From: an uncultured Collinsella sp.
GTDB lineage: Bacteria; Actinomycetota; Coriobacteriia; Coriobacteriales; Coriobacteriaceae
Assembly (NCBI GenBank): GCA_902491895.1
Contig: CABUJH010000007.1
Span: forward strand, 1-55,365
Reading direction: 5' to 3'
DNA: 55,365 nt
Shown here: positions 1 through 7,275 of the stretch, piece by piece
Layout of the letters: each line of letters begins with the position of its first letter
Position numbering within the stretch: position 1 is the first letter of the stretch
Translations under genes and position numbers: made by a program
The notes under the pieces: generated by a model
Told to the model about the DNA's origin: nothing
Database searches by the model: none
The model's input: only the letters and a program-made list of their open reading frames with translations

Positions 1-56
1 CGGAATCGGCTAAAGTGCGATGGCGAAATTGGTTGTTTTTACAGTAGCGCTAACAG
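1..56. repeat. IS21-like right-end sequence, partial
   Basis: The first 56 bases contain GGCTAAA, an ATTGGTTG-like stretch and then GCGCTAACAG, in the same order and orientation as the IS end at 938-1012. It looks like the right end of a related element abutting the istB segment, instead of the istA gene expected upstream of istB. The window edge prevents a firm call. Confidence 0.3.
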
Positions 57-76
57 TTCGACTTCGGGAGGGCCGA

Positions 77-904
77 ATGATGGCGGGCGCGGGGGCGAGC
101 CCCTACGAGCTCGCGAGCGACGCCGCGTCGAGGCTCGGGATCGCCGTCGGGGCGGAGGAGCTCGCGACCCTCGCCTCGGACCTCGACCTCGGCGACGGGG
201 AGATGGCCGCCGTGGCAGCCACCTTCTCCTACCTTGCGGAGAAGAGGAGGCTCGCCTCCATCGAGACGCTGCTGAGGCTGAGCAGGCTGCCCAGGCGCGA
301 GCCCAAGACCTTCGAGGGCTTCGACTTCTCCAGGATCCAGGGCCGGGACGCGGCCGCGCTGGGCAAGCTCCCGTCGCTGGCCGACCTCTACGCGCACCGC
401 AACGTCGCCTTCGTCGGGCCCGGCGGCATAGGGAAGACGCACCTCGCGCAGGCCTACGGGCGCGAGTGCTGCATGCGGGGGCTCAAGACCTACTACATAA
501 AGGCGACCGAGCTCAGGGACAGGTTCCAGAAGGCCGTCCAGCGGGGAAACACCTCGCGGGTCGTCTCCTCGCTCGTCAAGCCGTCGTGCCTCATCGTTGA
601 CGAGGTGGGGAGATGCGTCTACGACAGGCCGTGCACCGACCTGTTCTTCGATGTCGTCGACAGGCGCTACGAGAAGGAGGGGCCGAACGCGATGGTCCTC
701 ACGAGCAACATCGCCCCGAGCGGGTGGGATGAGTTCTTCACGGGCGACGACACGCTCCTCTGCGCCCTCGACAGGCTGTTCGACAAGGCGTCGGTGTTCG
801 TGATGCGGGGCCCGAGCTACCGCGGCAGGGAGCTTGACACCTACTCGGTGGAGGCCGTCCCCCAGGCGGTGAAGGTGAGGGGGATCCAGCCCGAGGGGAT
901 GTAG
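77..904 (+). CDS. istB: IS21-family helper ATPase IstB
   Basis: A 275-residue AAA+ ATPase that assists the IstA transposase of IS21-family elements. A Walker A motif (GPGGIGKTH) lies near residue 120 and a Walker B motif (CLIVDEVG) near residue 180; the C-terminal half has the DnaC/IstB pattern, including VLTSN and ALDRLFD. The ATG at 77 is chosen because it overlaps a TGA in another frame (ATGA), the usual istA-istB junction; an upstream in-frame ATG at 20 would add 19 residues running through an IS-end-like sequence. Arginine codons are mostly AGG and glycine GGG, unlike the neighbouring genes, which fits horizontal transfer. IstA is not visible in the window, so the element may be incomplete or continue to the left. 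Confidence 0.85.
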   Translation: MMAGAGASPYELASDAASRLGIAVGAEELATLASDLDLGDGEMAAVAATFSYLAEKRRLASIETLLRLSRLPRREPKTFEGFDFSRIQGRDAAALGKLPSLADLYAHRNVAFVGPGGIGKTHLAQAYGRECCMRGLKTYYIKATELRDRFQKAVQRGNTSRVVSSLVKPSCLIVDEVGRCVYDRPCTDLFFDVVDRRYEKEGPNAMVLTSNIAPSGWDEFFTGDDTLLCALDRLFDKASVFVMRGPSYRGRELDTYSVEAVPQAVKVRGIQPEGM

Positions 905-937
905 GAATGCGATAGGAAAGTCATAGATGCGGGCGTG

Positions 938-1011
938 TTGGCTAAAATGGGTCGGCCGGGATTGGTCAATCTCGGCCGACTATATTTGGCTAAATTATTC
1001 CGGCGCTAACA
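938..1011. repeat. Right terminal region of the IS21-family element
   Basis: TTGGCTAAA occurs at 938-946 and again at 986-994, and the segment ends with GCTAACA at 1005-1011, matching the terminal TGTTAGC type of IS21 elements when read inward. Repeated internal motifs near the tip are typical transposase binding sites in this family. Confidence 0.55.
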
Positions 1012-1068
1012 GTCTGGAGCGACGGAGCGGCCTGGAATTCATCCGTAGAGGTCTTCATTGGCTGCGCC

Positions 1069-1116
1069 GGGAGTGTCCCTAGGTACCGGCACATAAGGAA
1101 CGTCCCTAACTGCCGG
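1069..1116 (-). repeat. GGGAC-type intergenic hairpin repeat
   Basis: On the minus strand this reads GGCAGTTAGGGACGTTCC, then a TGCC arm, then CTAGGGACACTCCC. The paired GGGACGTTC and GGGACACTC cores recur at 17491, 23597, 27010 and 44780, in the manner of REP sequences dispersed by IS200-like (RAYT) transposases. Confidence 0.5.
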
Positions 1117-1150
1117 AGGGGGCGTCTGCCGTGGCAGACGCCCCCTCCGG
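1113..1150 (-). terminator. Long hairpin terminator after the acyltransferase
   Basis: A perfect 18-bp inverted repeat (arms 1113-1130 and 1133-1150, arm CCGGAGGGGGCGTCTGCC) with a 2-nt gap lies 23 bases beyond the stop of the minus-strand acyltransferase gene. No U-tract follows, so the terminator role is inferred from position and stability. Confidence 0.6.
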
Positions 1151-1173
1151 ATGTGGGAAGTTTGCGCTGCAGG

Positions 1174-3390
1174 TTACTTGTCGGTGCCCAGCTTGTGCGG
1201 CTTGAGAGCGAGCGCATTGACGAGCGCGTCGGTGGCAGACTTGACGGCTGCTGGCTGCGGATCGTTGACGTGATCCTCGGGATGCACGGGCAGGTCCTTC
1301 TTGACTGCGTCGTGGATCAAGTTGAGGTACTCAGTCACGCCAGTGGTCGATAGGTGCGTGCCATCGCCATCGAACAGGTCGTTGCGGTTGGCACTGTATC
1401 CGTACCAATCGATAACGCGCACGTTCTTGTAGCGCGTAGCGGCGTTGGCGATGGCCTGGTTGGTAGAGCCAACCCACGGCTGCGGGCTGCGCGTGTTCAC
1501 AAACACCACAATACGCTTATCTCCTGCATCGGCCATGATGGCGTCGATCTGGTCGTCGGTTACCAAGCCGTTGGTGCCCAGGGCAAAGACCACGATCTTG
1601 CCGGCAAGGTTCTGCTGGATATAGCCCTCAAATGCCGCGCGGCCCGCATCAAACTGGCGCCCCTTTTCGGCATCGATATGGCTGTGCGGGAACACACCGT
1701 CAAAGGAATCAACGGCGCGCAGAGACACGGAGTCACCGATCATCAACAGGTCGTAGGAGCCATCGGGGAAGCCGTCGTTGTCCTTGTCGGTGTCGTCGGC
1801 CGCCTGCTGGTCGGTGGGTGCGGCGTTCTTGGCTTCCTTGTTCAGAACTTCGGCGCCCTCGCCGCTCAGCGCAGACGTTTCGGGCACAAAGATCAGGCCG
1901 CCCAGTGCAACGACCAACACGACAGCGCAGGCTGCGCAGGCAGGGACGTGCGCGCGCACCCAGTTGGCGGGCGTGGTGGTGCCATCGCGGAATTCGGCGA
2001 CAGTGCGGCCGAAGGCGCCCTTTCTAAACGGCGTCTCGATAAAGCGATATGAGCATTCGGCCACGGCGACCACCAACAGCACCTGCAAAATGTACTGCCA
2101 CCACGGTGTATCGTTGATGTTGGCGACCGGGTTCATGAGCAACAGCAGGGGATAGTGCCACAGGTAGATGCTGTACGAGCGCTTGCCAACCCACACGAGT
2201 GGCTCGGCGGACAGCGCGCGGGCAACCATTCCCTGGGGTTGCACGCAGGCCGCGATGACCATGAGCGTGAGGATCGAGCACAGCAGTGTGCCTCCGCGAT
2301 ACTGGAAGGCGGTGTAGCCGTTGGTGAGCGCGACCATGGCGGCAAGGCCAACCAGACCCACGACGCCCAACACATCGATGGATGCGGGCGAGGACCAAAA
2401 ACGCACGAGGACGCTCGGCTGTGCCGGGGCGGTCTCGGCTGCTTCGTCGGCCTTCTCGCCAGGCTTGCCCTCGGCGTTCTTGCCGTGCTTGGCGGCCCCG
2501 ACCAAGCGGTCGAGCCCCAAACGACGAGCGAGACGCACCGGCGCCAGGTCGCGATCGGGGATAAAGGCCATCCAGGCGCCCAGCAGCAGCGAGAACACGC
2601 GGGTGTCGGTGCCGTAGTACACGCGGCTGGGGTCGGCGGCAGGGTTGTAAAGCACCATCATGGCGAGGGCGGATGCCGCGGCAAGGCCCAGAACCACGCG
2701 GCGCGTGTTGGGCTTGCTCACATGCATGGATACCATGGCAAACAGCAGTGGCGGCCAAATCAGGTAGAACTGTTCCTCGATGGCAAGCGACCAAAAGTGC
2801 GTGAGCGGCGAGGGGTCGCCCAGAGCATTGAAGTACGAGACGTTTTGGGCAATCTGCCACCAGTTGTTGAAGAACAACAGCGACGGCAGGATGTCGGGGC
2901 GCATCTTGGTGAGCATCACGTGGTTAAAGATGGTGCACAGCGCGCAGGTCACGAACACTACCGTTACCACGGCGGGGACCAGGCGACGGATGCGGCGAAT
3001 CCAGAAGCTCTTAAGATCGATGCGGCCGGTCTTAGCGACTTCGTTGAGCAGCAAGCGCGTGATCAGATAGCCCGAAAGCACAAAGAAGATTGTGACGCCG
3101 AGCAGGCCGCCCTGAGCCCACGTGAGGTTGAGGTGATAGAGCACCACCGCAACGACGGCGAGCGTACGCAGACCGTCGAGCGCAGGAATGTAGCGGGACT
3201 TGGGGCGCGTGGGCGCCTGTTCTTTTGCGGCGCTGTTGGTGCGGTCACCCTTGTTGGCGGGCACGCGATGAGAGTCTGCGGCGCGGCGCGGCTCGGTGGC
3301 TTGTCGGTTAGCGCGCGAACGTTCGTGCGGCGCTCGTTGATCGCTCGCGTGGCGTGAACTGCGTGAGCTCGATCGCGGGAATTGTTCCAT
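1174..3390 (-). CDS. Acyltransferase 3 family membrane protein with SGNH domain (OatA-like O-acetyltransferase)
   Basis: 738 residues. The acyltransferase 3 domain starts near residue 65 (YIPALDGLRTLAVVAVV, then YHLNLTWAQGG and FFVLSGYLIT, and RRIRRLVPA near 125) and contains about ten membrane segments; the extracytoplasmic C-terminal part is an SGNH hydrolase-like domain with a GDS block (LLMIGDSVSL), FALGTNG and the catalytic DGTHLS motif near residue 676. This is the layout of OatA/OafA enzymes that O-acetylate peptidoglycan or surface glycans. The first 60 residues are basic and low in complexity. A weak GGATGAAG precedes the ATG. The gene is monocistronic and ends in a strong hairpin. 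The substrate cannot be read from the sequence. Confidence 0.88.
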   Translation of the reverse strand: MEQFPRSSSRSSRHASDQRAPHERSRANRQATEPRRAADSHRVPANKGDRTNSAAKEQAPTRPKSRYIPALDGLRTLAVVAVVLYHLNLTWAQGGLLGVTIFFVLSGYLITRLLLNEVAKTGRIDLKSFWIRRIRRLVPAVVTVVFVTCALCTIFNHVMLTKMRPDILPSLLFFNNWWQIAQNVSYFNALGDPSPLTHFWSLAIEEQFYLIWPPLLFAMVSMHVSKPNTRRVVLGLAAASALAMMVLYNPAADPSRVYYGTDTRVFSLLLGAWMAFIPDRDLAPVRLARRLGLDRLVGAAKHGKNAEGKPGEKADEAAETAPAQPSVLVRFWSSPASIDVLGVVGLVGLAAMVALTNGYTAFQYRGGTLLCSILTLMVIAACVQPQGMVARALSAEPLVWVGKRSYSIYLWHYPLLLLMNPVANINDTPWWQYILQVLLVVAVAECSYRFIETPFRKGAFGRTVAEFRDGTTTPANWVRAHVPACAACAVVLVVALGGLIFVPETSALSGEGAEVLNKEAKNAAPTDQQAADDTDKDNDGFPDGSYDLLMIGDSVSLRAVDSFDGVFPHSHIDAEKGRQFDAGRAAFEGYIQQNLAGKIVVFALGTNGLVTDDQIDAIMADAGDKRIVVFVNTRSPQPWVGSTNQAIANAATRYKNVRVIDWYGYSANRNDLFDGDGTHLSTTGVTEYLNLIHDAVKKDLPVHPEDHVNDPQPAAVKSATDALVNALALKPHKLGTDK

Positions 3391-3544
3391 AAAACTTCAT
3401 CCAATGACGAGAATAATCAGCACGCCTTCATTGTAACCGCCTGCCCCTGTGAATGCTTGCTGCCGGCGCAAGCTCAAGTGCGCGTCCACATCAAAGTGAA
3501 CTAAAGTTATAGAGGCGCGAGAGCGCACGATTGACGGCCAACAG

Positions 3545-3561
3545 CGGGCGCAGAGCCCGCG
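3545..3561 (+). promoter_or_regulatory. Short hairpin just upstream of the ribokinase ribosome binding site
   Basis: A perfect 6-bp stem GCGGGC/GCCCGC with a 5-nt loop lies immediately before the GAGGAGG Shine-Dalgarno of the next gene. It could affect translation or mRNA stability; no further evidence. Confidence 0.3.
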
Positions 3562-3576
3562 GACGAGGAGGTTTCC

Positions 3577-4572
3577 ATGGCAGATTGCGGCATCGTTGCG
3601 GTGTTCGGCAGCATGAACATGGACCTTTCGGTGGCGTGCGAGCGCATGCCGCGTGCGGGCGAGACCGTCGGCGGCAGCGGATTTATCAGCAATGCCGGCG
3701 GCAAGGGCGCCAATCAGGCCGTAGCTGCCGCGCGTATGGGCGCGTGCACGCACATGATCGGCGCGGTCGGCTGCGACGCATTTGGCACGTCGCTCGTGGC
3801 GGGGCTCCAAGACGCCGGCGTGGACTGTGGCTTTGTAGCGCGTCGCGGTGACGTGGAGACGGGAACGGCGACCATCATTCGCTGCGAGGGCGACAACCGC
3901 ATCGTGCTGTCGCCGGGCGCCAACCATGCGCTTGCGGGCGAGGACGTTGCCTGCGCGCTGAGACGTCTGGTGACCGATGAGCTCGACGGCGACGCCAGCG
4001 AGGTTGCCCCGGCTGCCGGAAGCGTCTTTATCGCCCAGGGCGAATGTGACCTTGCGGCGACTGCCGAGGCGCTTGTTTGCGCTCACGAGCTGGGGTTCTA
4101 TACGGTCTTTAATCCAGCGCCTGCCTGTGAGTTGCCTGCGGAGGTCTGGTCTGCAGTCGACCTGGTCTGCCCCAACGAGACTGAGTGCCAGGTGCTGACG
4201 GGCATCTTGCCCGCGGATGATGCGAGCTGCGTCGCGGCGCTCAATGCCCTGCTCGCCAAGGGTGCCGGAGCTGCGGTCATCACGTTGGGCGGCGCCGGGT
4301 CGGTTACGCTTGGCGATGACGGCGAGCCGCTGCGCATGCCGGCGCTTTCGAGCACGGTAGTCGATACCACGGCCGCGGGCGATACATTTATCGGTGCGCT
4401 TGCCGCGGCTCGTCTGGAGGGCCTGCCGCTCTTTGAGTGCATGGCGGCGGGTGCACGCGCCTCGGCGGTGACGGTGTCGCGCTTGGGCGCGCAGCAGTCG
4501 ATTCCCACGCGCGCCGAAGTTGAGCGCGTGTTTGATTTAGACGATTTAGTACAAGACGGAGAAGCGGAGTAG
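3577..4572 (+). CDS. rbsK: Ribokinase (PfkB family)
   Basis: 331 residues, phosphorylating ribose to ribose 5-phosphate in the cytoplasm. The first PfkB signature (NAGGKGANQAVAAARMG) is near residue 38 and the second with its catalytic Asp (DTTAAGDTFIGAL) near residue 266; the N-terminal VFGSMNMDL is typical of ribokinases. The start is set by a strong GAGGAGG 6 nt upstream of ATG. The nucleoside hydrolase begins 4 nt after its stop, so the pair probably releases ribose from nucleosides and commits it to the pentose phosphate pathway. Other PfkB sugar kinases are possible, but context favours ribokinase. Confidence 0.85.
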   Translation: MADCGIVAVFGSMNMDLSVACERMPRAGETVGGSGFISNAGGKGANQAVAAARMGACTHMIGAVGCDAFGTSLVAGLQDAGVDCGFVARRGDVETGTATIIRCEGDNRIVLSPGANHALAGEDVACALRRLVTDELDGDASEVAPAAGSVFIAQGECDLAATAEALVCAHELGFYTVFNPAPACELPAEVWSAVDLVCPNETECQVLTGILPADDASCVAALNALLAKGAGAAVITLGGAGSVTLGDDGEPLRMPALSSTVVDTTAAGDTFIGALAAARLEGLPLFECMAAGARASAVTVSRLGAQQSIPTRAEVERVFDLDDLVQDGEAE

Positions 4573-4576
4573 AACA

Positions 4577-5551
4577 ATGGCAATCAAGAAGCTGATCCTT
4601 GATCTGGATATGGGTGTGGACGATGCGATGGCGCTTGCCTATGCCATCGCGAGCCCCGAGGTTGAGCTCGTGGGCATTACCACGTGTTTTGGCAACGTGC
4701 GCGTCGACCAGTCGGCGCATAACTGCCTGGCGGTGCTCGACCTGTTGGGTCGTCCCGAGGTGCCGGTGTACCTGGGTGCCGACCGTCCTCTGCAGGCGAC
4801 TGAGCCCTATACGCCGCCGGCGTCCACCGCGCTCATTCACGGCAAGAATGGCATCGGCGGCGCGAGCGTGCCCGCATCGCCCTACGAGCCGGTAGGGGCG
4901 ACGTCTGCCGACGGCAACGCTGCGGTCGATTATCTGATCGATGCCGCGCGCACCTATGGTCCCGATCTGGTCTACGTAGCGACCGGCCCGCTCTCCAACC
5001 TGGCGCTTGCTCTGGAGCGCGATGCGGCGGCGGTGATGTCTATCGGCCGCGTGGTGGTAATGGGCGGTGCCCTGACCGTGCCCGGTAACGTGAGTGCGGG
5101 TGCCGAGGCCAACATGGCAAGCGATCCCGAGGCGGCCGATGCCGTGCTGCGCTCGGGTCGCAAGCTCACCATGGTGGGTCTGGACGTGACGCATCGCGTG
5201 GTGCTCACGCGCCGCGACATTGCCGGCTGGACGGGCTCGGGCACCATGGCGGGCTGCGCATTTGCGAGCATGGTCGAGCATTACATTGGCTCGTACGAGA
5301 TGAACGCACCTTACCTGGGCGGATGCGCGCTGCACGATCCGCTGGCCGTCGCCGTGGCAATCGATCCCACGCTCGTGGGTGCGCTCGGCTGCAATCTGCG
5401 TGTTGATCTGCTGGGCGAGTATCGCGGCCGCACCATCTGCGATGAGCGCCGCGTGGCAGATCCCGACAAGAGCGCGCTTGTGGCGCTGACCGTTGACGCC
5501 CCGCGCTTCCTTTCCGAGTTCAAGGCACGCATGGCCCGTGTTCTTGGCTAA
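4577..5551 (+). CDS. Inosine-uridine preferring nucleoside hydrolase family protein
   Basis: 324 residues, hydrolysing the N-glycosidic bond of ribonucleosides to base and ribose. The calcium-binding signature DLDMGVDDAMAL sits at the N-terminus, and VATGPLSNLALAL and the late HDPLAVAVAI block are the other family motifs. Length is normal for the family (about 310-330). It is translated from a GGAGAAGCGGAG sequence overlapping the end of the ribokinase gene, so the two are co-transcribed. The exact nucleoside preference cannot be assigned. Confidence 0.88.
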   Translation: MAIKKLILDLDMGVDDAMALAYAIASPEVELVGITTCFGNVRVDQSAHNCLAVLDLLGRPEVPVYLGADRPLQATEPYTPPASTALIHGKNGIGGASVPASPYEPVGATSADGNAAVDYLIDAARTYGPDLVYVATGPLSNLALALERDAAAVMSIGRVVVMGGALTVPGNVSAGAEANMASDPEAADAVLRSGRKLTMVGLDVTHRVVLTRRDIAGWTGSGTMAGCAFASMVEHYIGSYEMNAPYLGGCALHDPLAVAVAIDPTLVGALGCNLRVDLLGEYRGRTICDERRVADPDKSALVALTVDAPRFLSEFKARMARVLG

Positions 5552-5559
5552 GTTGTCTT

Positions 5560-5631
5560 TTTGGGACGGGGCTTTTTGGCTGGTATGATTGGTGCGACCA
5601 TTCGAACCAGCCAAAAGAGCCCTGTCCCAAA
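5560..5631. repeat. Long imperfect inverted repeat after the nucleoside hydrolase
   Basis: Arms of about 25 bases (5560-5584 beginning TTTGGGACGGGGC; 5606-5631 ending GTCCCAAA) pair almost perfectly around a 21-nt centre. The right-arm sequence recurs near 52065 (AAAGCCCCGTCCCAAAT). It may also terminate transcription of the ribokinase operon. Confidence 0.6.
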
Positions 5632-5653
5632 TTGACTACCGAGAGGATCTGCC

Positions 5654-6142
5654 ATGGAGCGCATCGCGAGTTTTTCCGTTGATCATCTGCTGCTTGAGCC
5701 CGGCGTGTATGTGAGCCGCATCGATCGCGATCCGGCGACGGGCGCTGCCGTCACCACCTTTGACCTGCGCCTGACCACGCCCAATAAGGAACCGGTCATG
5801 AACACGGCCGAGTGCCACACTATCGAGCATCTGGGCGCGACGTTCCTCCGCAATCATGCCGAGTGGTCGAGCCGCATCGTCTACTTTGGCCCCATGGGCT
5901 GCCGCACGGGCTTTTACCTCGTCGTTTTTGGTGAGGTGACGAGTGAGGAAATCTTGCCGCTCGTGCGCGAACTGTTCGAGTTTGTCGCCGGCTTTGAGGG
6001 CGATGTCCCCGGTGCCGCTCCCGAGGAGTGTGGTAACTACCTGGACCAGAACCTCCCTATGGCAAACTGGCTTGCGCGCCGCTACCTCGACCGCGACCTG
6101 GCCGATATCGATGAGAGGCACCTGCACTATCAGCAGGCATAA
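5654..6142 (+). CDS. luxS: S-ribosylhomocysteine lyase
   Basis: 162 residues, cleaving S-ribosylhomocysteine to homocysteine and DPD, the precursor of autoinducer 2, in the activated methyl cycle. The metal-binding HTIEH (His-X3-His) lies near residue 54, with GPMGCRTGFYL (catalytic Cys) near residue 80 and the later metal-ligand Cys in EECGNY near residue 124. Full length. The GAGAGGATCTGCC sequence before ATG serves as ribosome binding site. The gene is flanked by a hairpin repeat upstream and a terminator downstream, so it is probably monocistronic. Confidence 0.95.
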   Translation: MERIASFSVDHLLLEPGVYVSRIDRDPATGAAVTTFDLRLTTPNKEPVMNTAECHTIEHLGATFLRNHAEWSSRIVYFGPMGCRTGFYLVVFGEVTSEEILPLVRELFEFVAGFEGDVPGAAPEECGNYLDQNLPMANWLARRYLDRDLADIDERHLHYQQA

Positions 6143-6169
6143 GGGCTTATCGCCCAAAACGCGCACATT

Positions 6170-6205
6170 GGGCGCCTTCGCTTATGCGGGGGCGCCTTTT
6201 TGTTG
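6170..6205 (+). terminator. Rho-independent terminator of luxS
   Basis: GGCGCC at 6171 pairs with GGCGCC at 6191, followed by TTTTTG. It lies 28 bases after the luxS stop. Confidence 0.65.
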
Positions 6206-6250
6206 AGTGGTCGGGACGAGCGTTCAAAATCGCTCATGTTTGTTCTAGAA

Positions 6251-6276
6251 TGTTCGTATAGTCACATTTACGAACA
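6251..6276. promoter_or_regulatory. Palindromic operator upstream of the DUF4867-like gene
   Basis: TGTTCGTA (6251-6258) and TACGAACA (6269-6276) form a perfect 8-bp inverted repeat with a 10-nt spacer, 9 bases before the start codon. Further TGTTC and GCGAACA copies flank it (6241, 6280). The TTCG/CGAA half-sites resemble those of DeoR-family sugar regulators. Its location over the ribosome binding site suggests repression. Confidence 0.5.
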
Positions 6277-6285
6277 GGAGCGAAC

Positions 6286-6930
6286 ATGCATATCTATTCT
6301 GTTGAGGATTCCGAGTTCAAGTCCTATGGCAACGTTTGGGATAACGTTCCGTCCGATCTCGCGTCGCCCGTGCTCGAGGCGCTCTCTGCCACGCCCATTC
6401 CCGAGGGCTGCAAGTACGTAGCAAGTGCGCTGGAGCTCGAGGGCGTTAAGGGTGCCGATAAACTGGGCTTTCTCATGTTTGGCGGTCGTCCCTTCCAGCT
6501 CGGCTGGTGCAACGGCCACAACACGCGTCTCAACTGCTTGGAGTATCACCGCGCCAGCGAGTTTAACCTGGGGGCGCGCGACTTTATCCTGCTCGTGGCG
6601 CATCGCTGGGAGATCGAGGACGGCAAGCTCGACACCGCTCAGGTCAAGGCGTTCCGCGTGCCGGCCGGCAAGGTCGTCGAGGTTTTCAACACCACGCTTC
6701 ACTACACGCCGTGCATGGTCGACGACGGCGGCTTCCAGGTGATGGTGGCGCTGCCCGCCGGCACCAACGGTCCGCGTCCCGAGGCCGCAACCGACATGCC
6801 TGCCGCCGGTGACAGCTACTGCTATTGGAAGGCTGACAAGTGGGTTCTCTGCCATGCTGACAGCCCCAAAGCTGCCGAGGGCGGCTACGTAGGCCTCGCC
6901 GGAAAGAACCTCGACATCGCCTGCGACTAG
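6286..6930 (+). CDS. DUF4867-like protein, probable cupin-type carbohydrate-linked enzyme
   Basis: 214 residues, no signal peptide or membrane segment. The sequence (EFKSYGNVW near the N-terminus, GWCNGHNTRLNCLEYHRASEF near residue 76, RVPAGKVVEVFNTTLHYTPC near residue 127) matches my recollection of DUF4867 proteins, small soluble proteins often encoded in sugar catabolic clusters. Conserved His and Glu residues in NGHN and LEYH and the VPAGKVVE turn suggest a cupin-like metal site. An AGGAGC ribosome binding site precedes the ATG. The palindrome directly upstream implies control by a dedicated repressor not encoded next to it. No reaction can be assigned. Confidence 0.65.
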   Translation: MHIYSVEDSEFKSYGNVWDNVPSDLASPVLEALSATPIPEGCKYVASALELEGVKGADKLGFLMFGGRPFQLGWCNGHNTRLNCLEYHRASEFNLGARDFILLVAHRWEIEDGKLDTAQVKAFRVPAGKVVEVFNTTLHYTPCMVDDGGFQVMVALPAGTNGPRPEAATDMPAAGDSYCYWKADKWVLCHADSPKAAEGGYVGLAGKNLDIACD

Positions 6931-6938
6931 AATCTTCT

Positions 6939-6995
6939 GTCTCGATTTGTAACATCTAACGGGCTAAATCGTCTCTACCTGTTACAGATCGAGAC
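6939..6995. repeat. TCTCGATYTGTAACA hairpin repeat, copy 1
   Basis: GTCTCGATTTGTAAC at 6939 pairs with GTTACAGATCGAGAC at 6981-6995. One of five copies in the window (also 7020, 48584, 48665, 48745). Confidence 0.75.
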
Positions 6996-7019
6996 AAACC
7001 GTAGAGGGCCGCCCGAAAA

Positions 7020-7074
7020 TCTCGATCTGTAACACCAGGCCCGGTTTTGACGGCCTACCTGTTACAGATCGAGA
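7020..7074. repeat. TCTCGATYTGTAACA hairpin repeat, copy 2
   Basis: TCTCGATCTGTAAC (7020) pairs with GTTACAGATCGAGA (7061-7074); an inner GGCC pairing extends the hairpin. Confidence 0.75.
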
Positions 7075-7089
7075 CAAACTGCCCCCAAA

Positions 7090-7122
7090 CCACCACAAAG
7101 GTGCCTGTCCCCTTTGTGGCGG
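7090..7122. repeat. CCACCACAAAGG hairpin repeat, copy 1
   Basis: CCACCACAAAGG pairs with CCTTTGTGGCGG across a loop containing GTCCC. The second, perfect copy is at 48541-48573 and a half copy is near 47414. Confidence 0.7.
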
Positions 7123-7178
7123 CTTGGGCAGGCGGGTATCAAAAAGTGTCAGGCGGGATGGCTGCCGGGCGCCTGCGC

Positions 7179-7239
7179 GCGAAAAGAAGTGTCGACCCGC
7201 GCTGTTGTCGTTGAGTGGTACCCCGTTTGCGGGGATACT
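7179..7239 (+). promoter_or_regulatory. Promoter and upstream activator-like motif of the 6-phospho-beta-glucosidase gene
   Basis: TTGAGT (7211-7216), 17 nt, GATACT (7234-7239) forms a promoter about 35 nt before the start codon. GCGAAAAGAAGTGTCG (7179-7194) lies 39 nt upstream of the -10 box; the identical 16 bases with identical spacing to GATACT occur upstream of the PTS IIA gene (25259-25319). The shared arrangement suggests a common transcription factor. Confidence 0.5.
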
Positions 7240-7275
7240 GAAACCACGACAAGCGGCATATGAAAGGATTGATGC

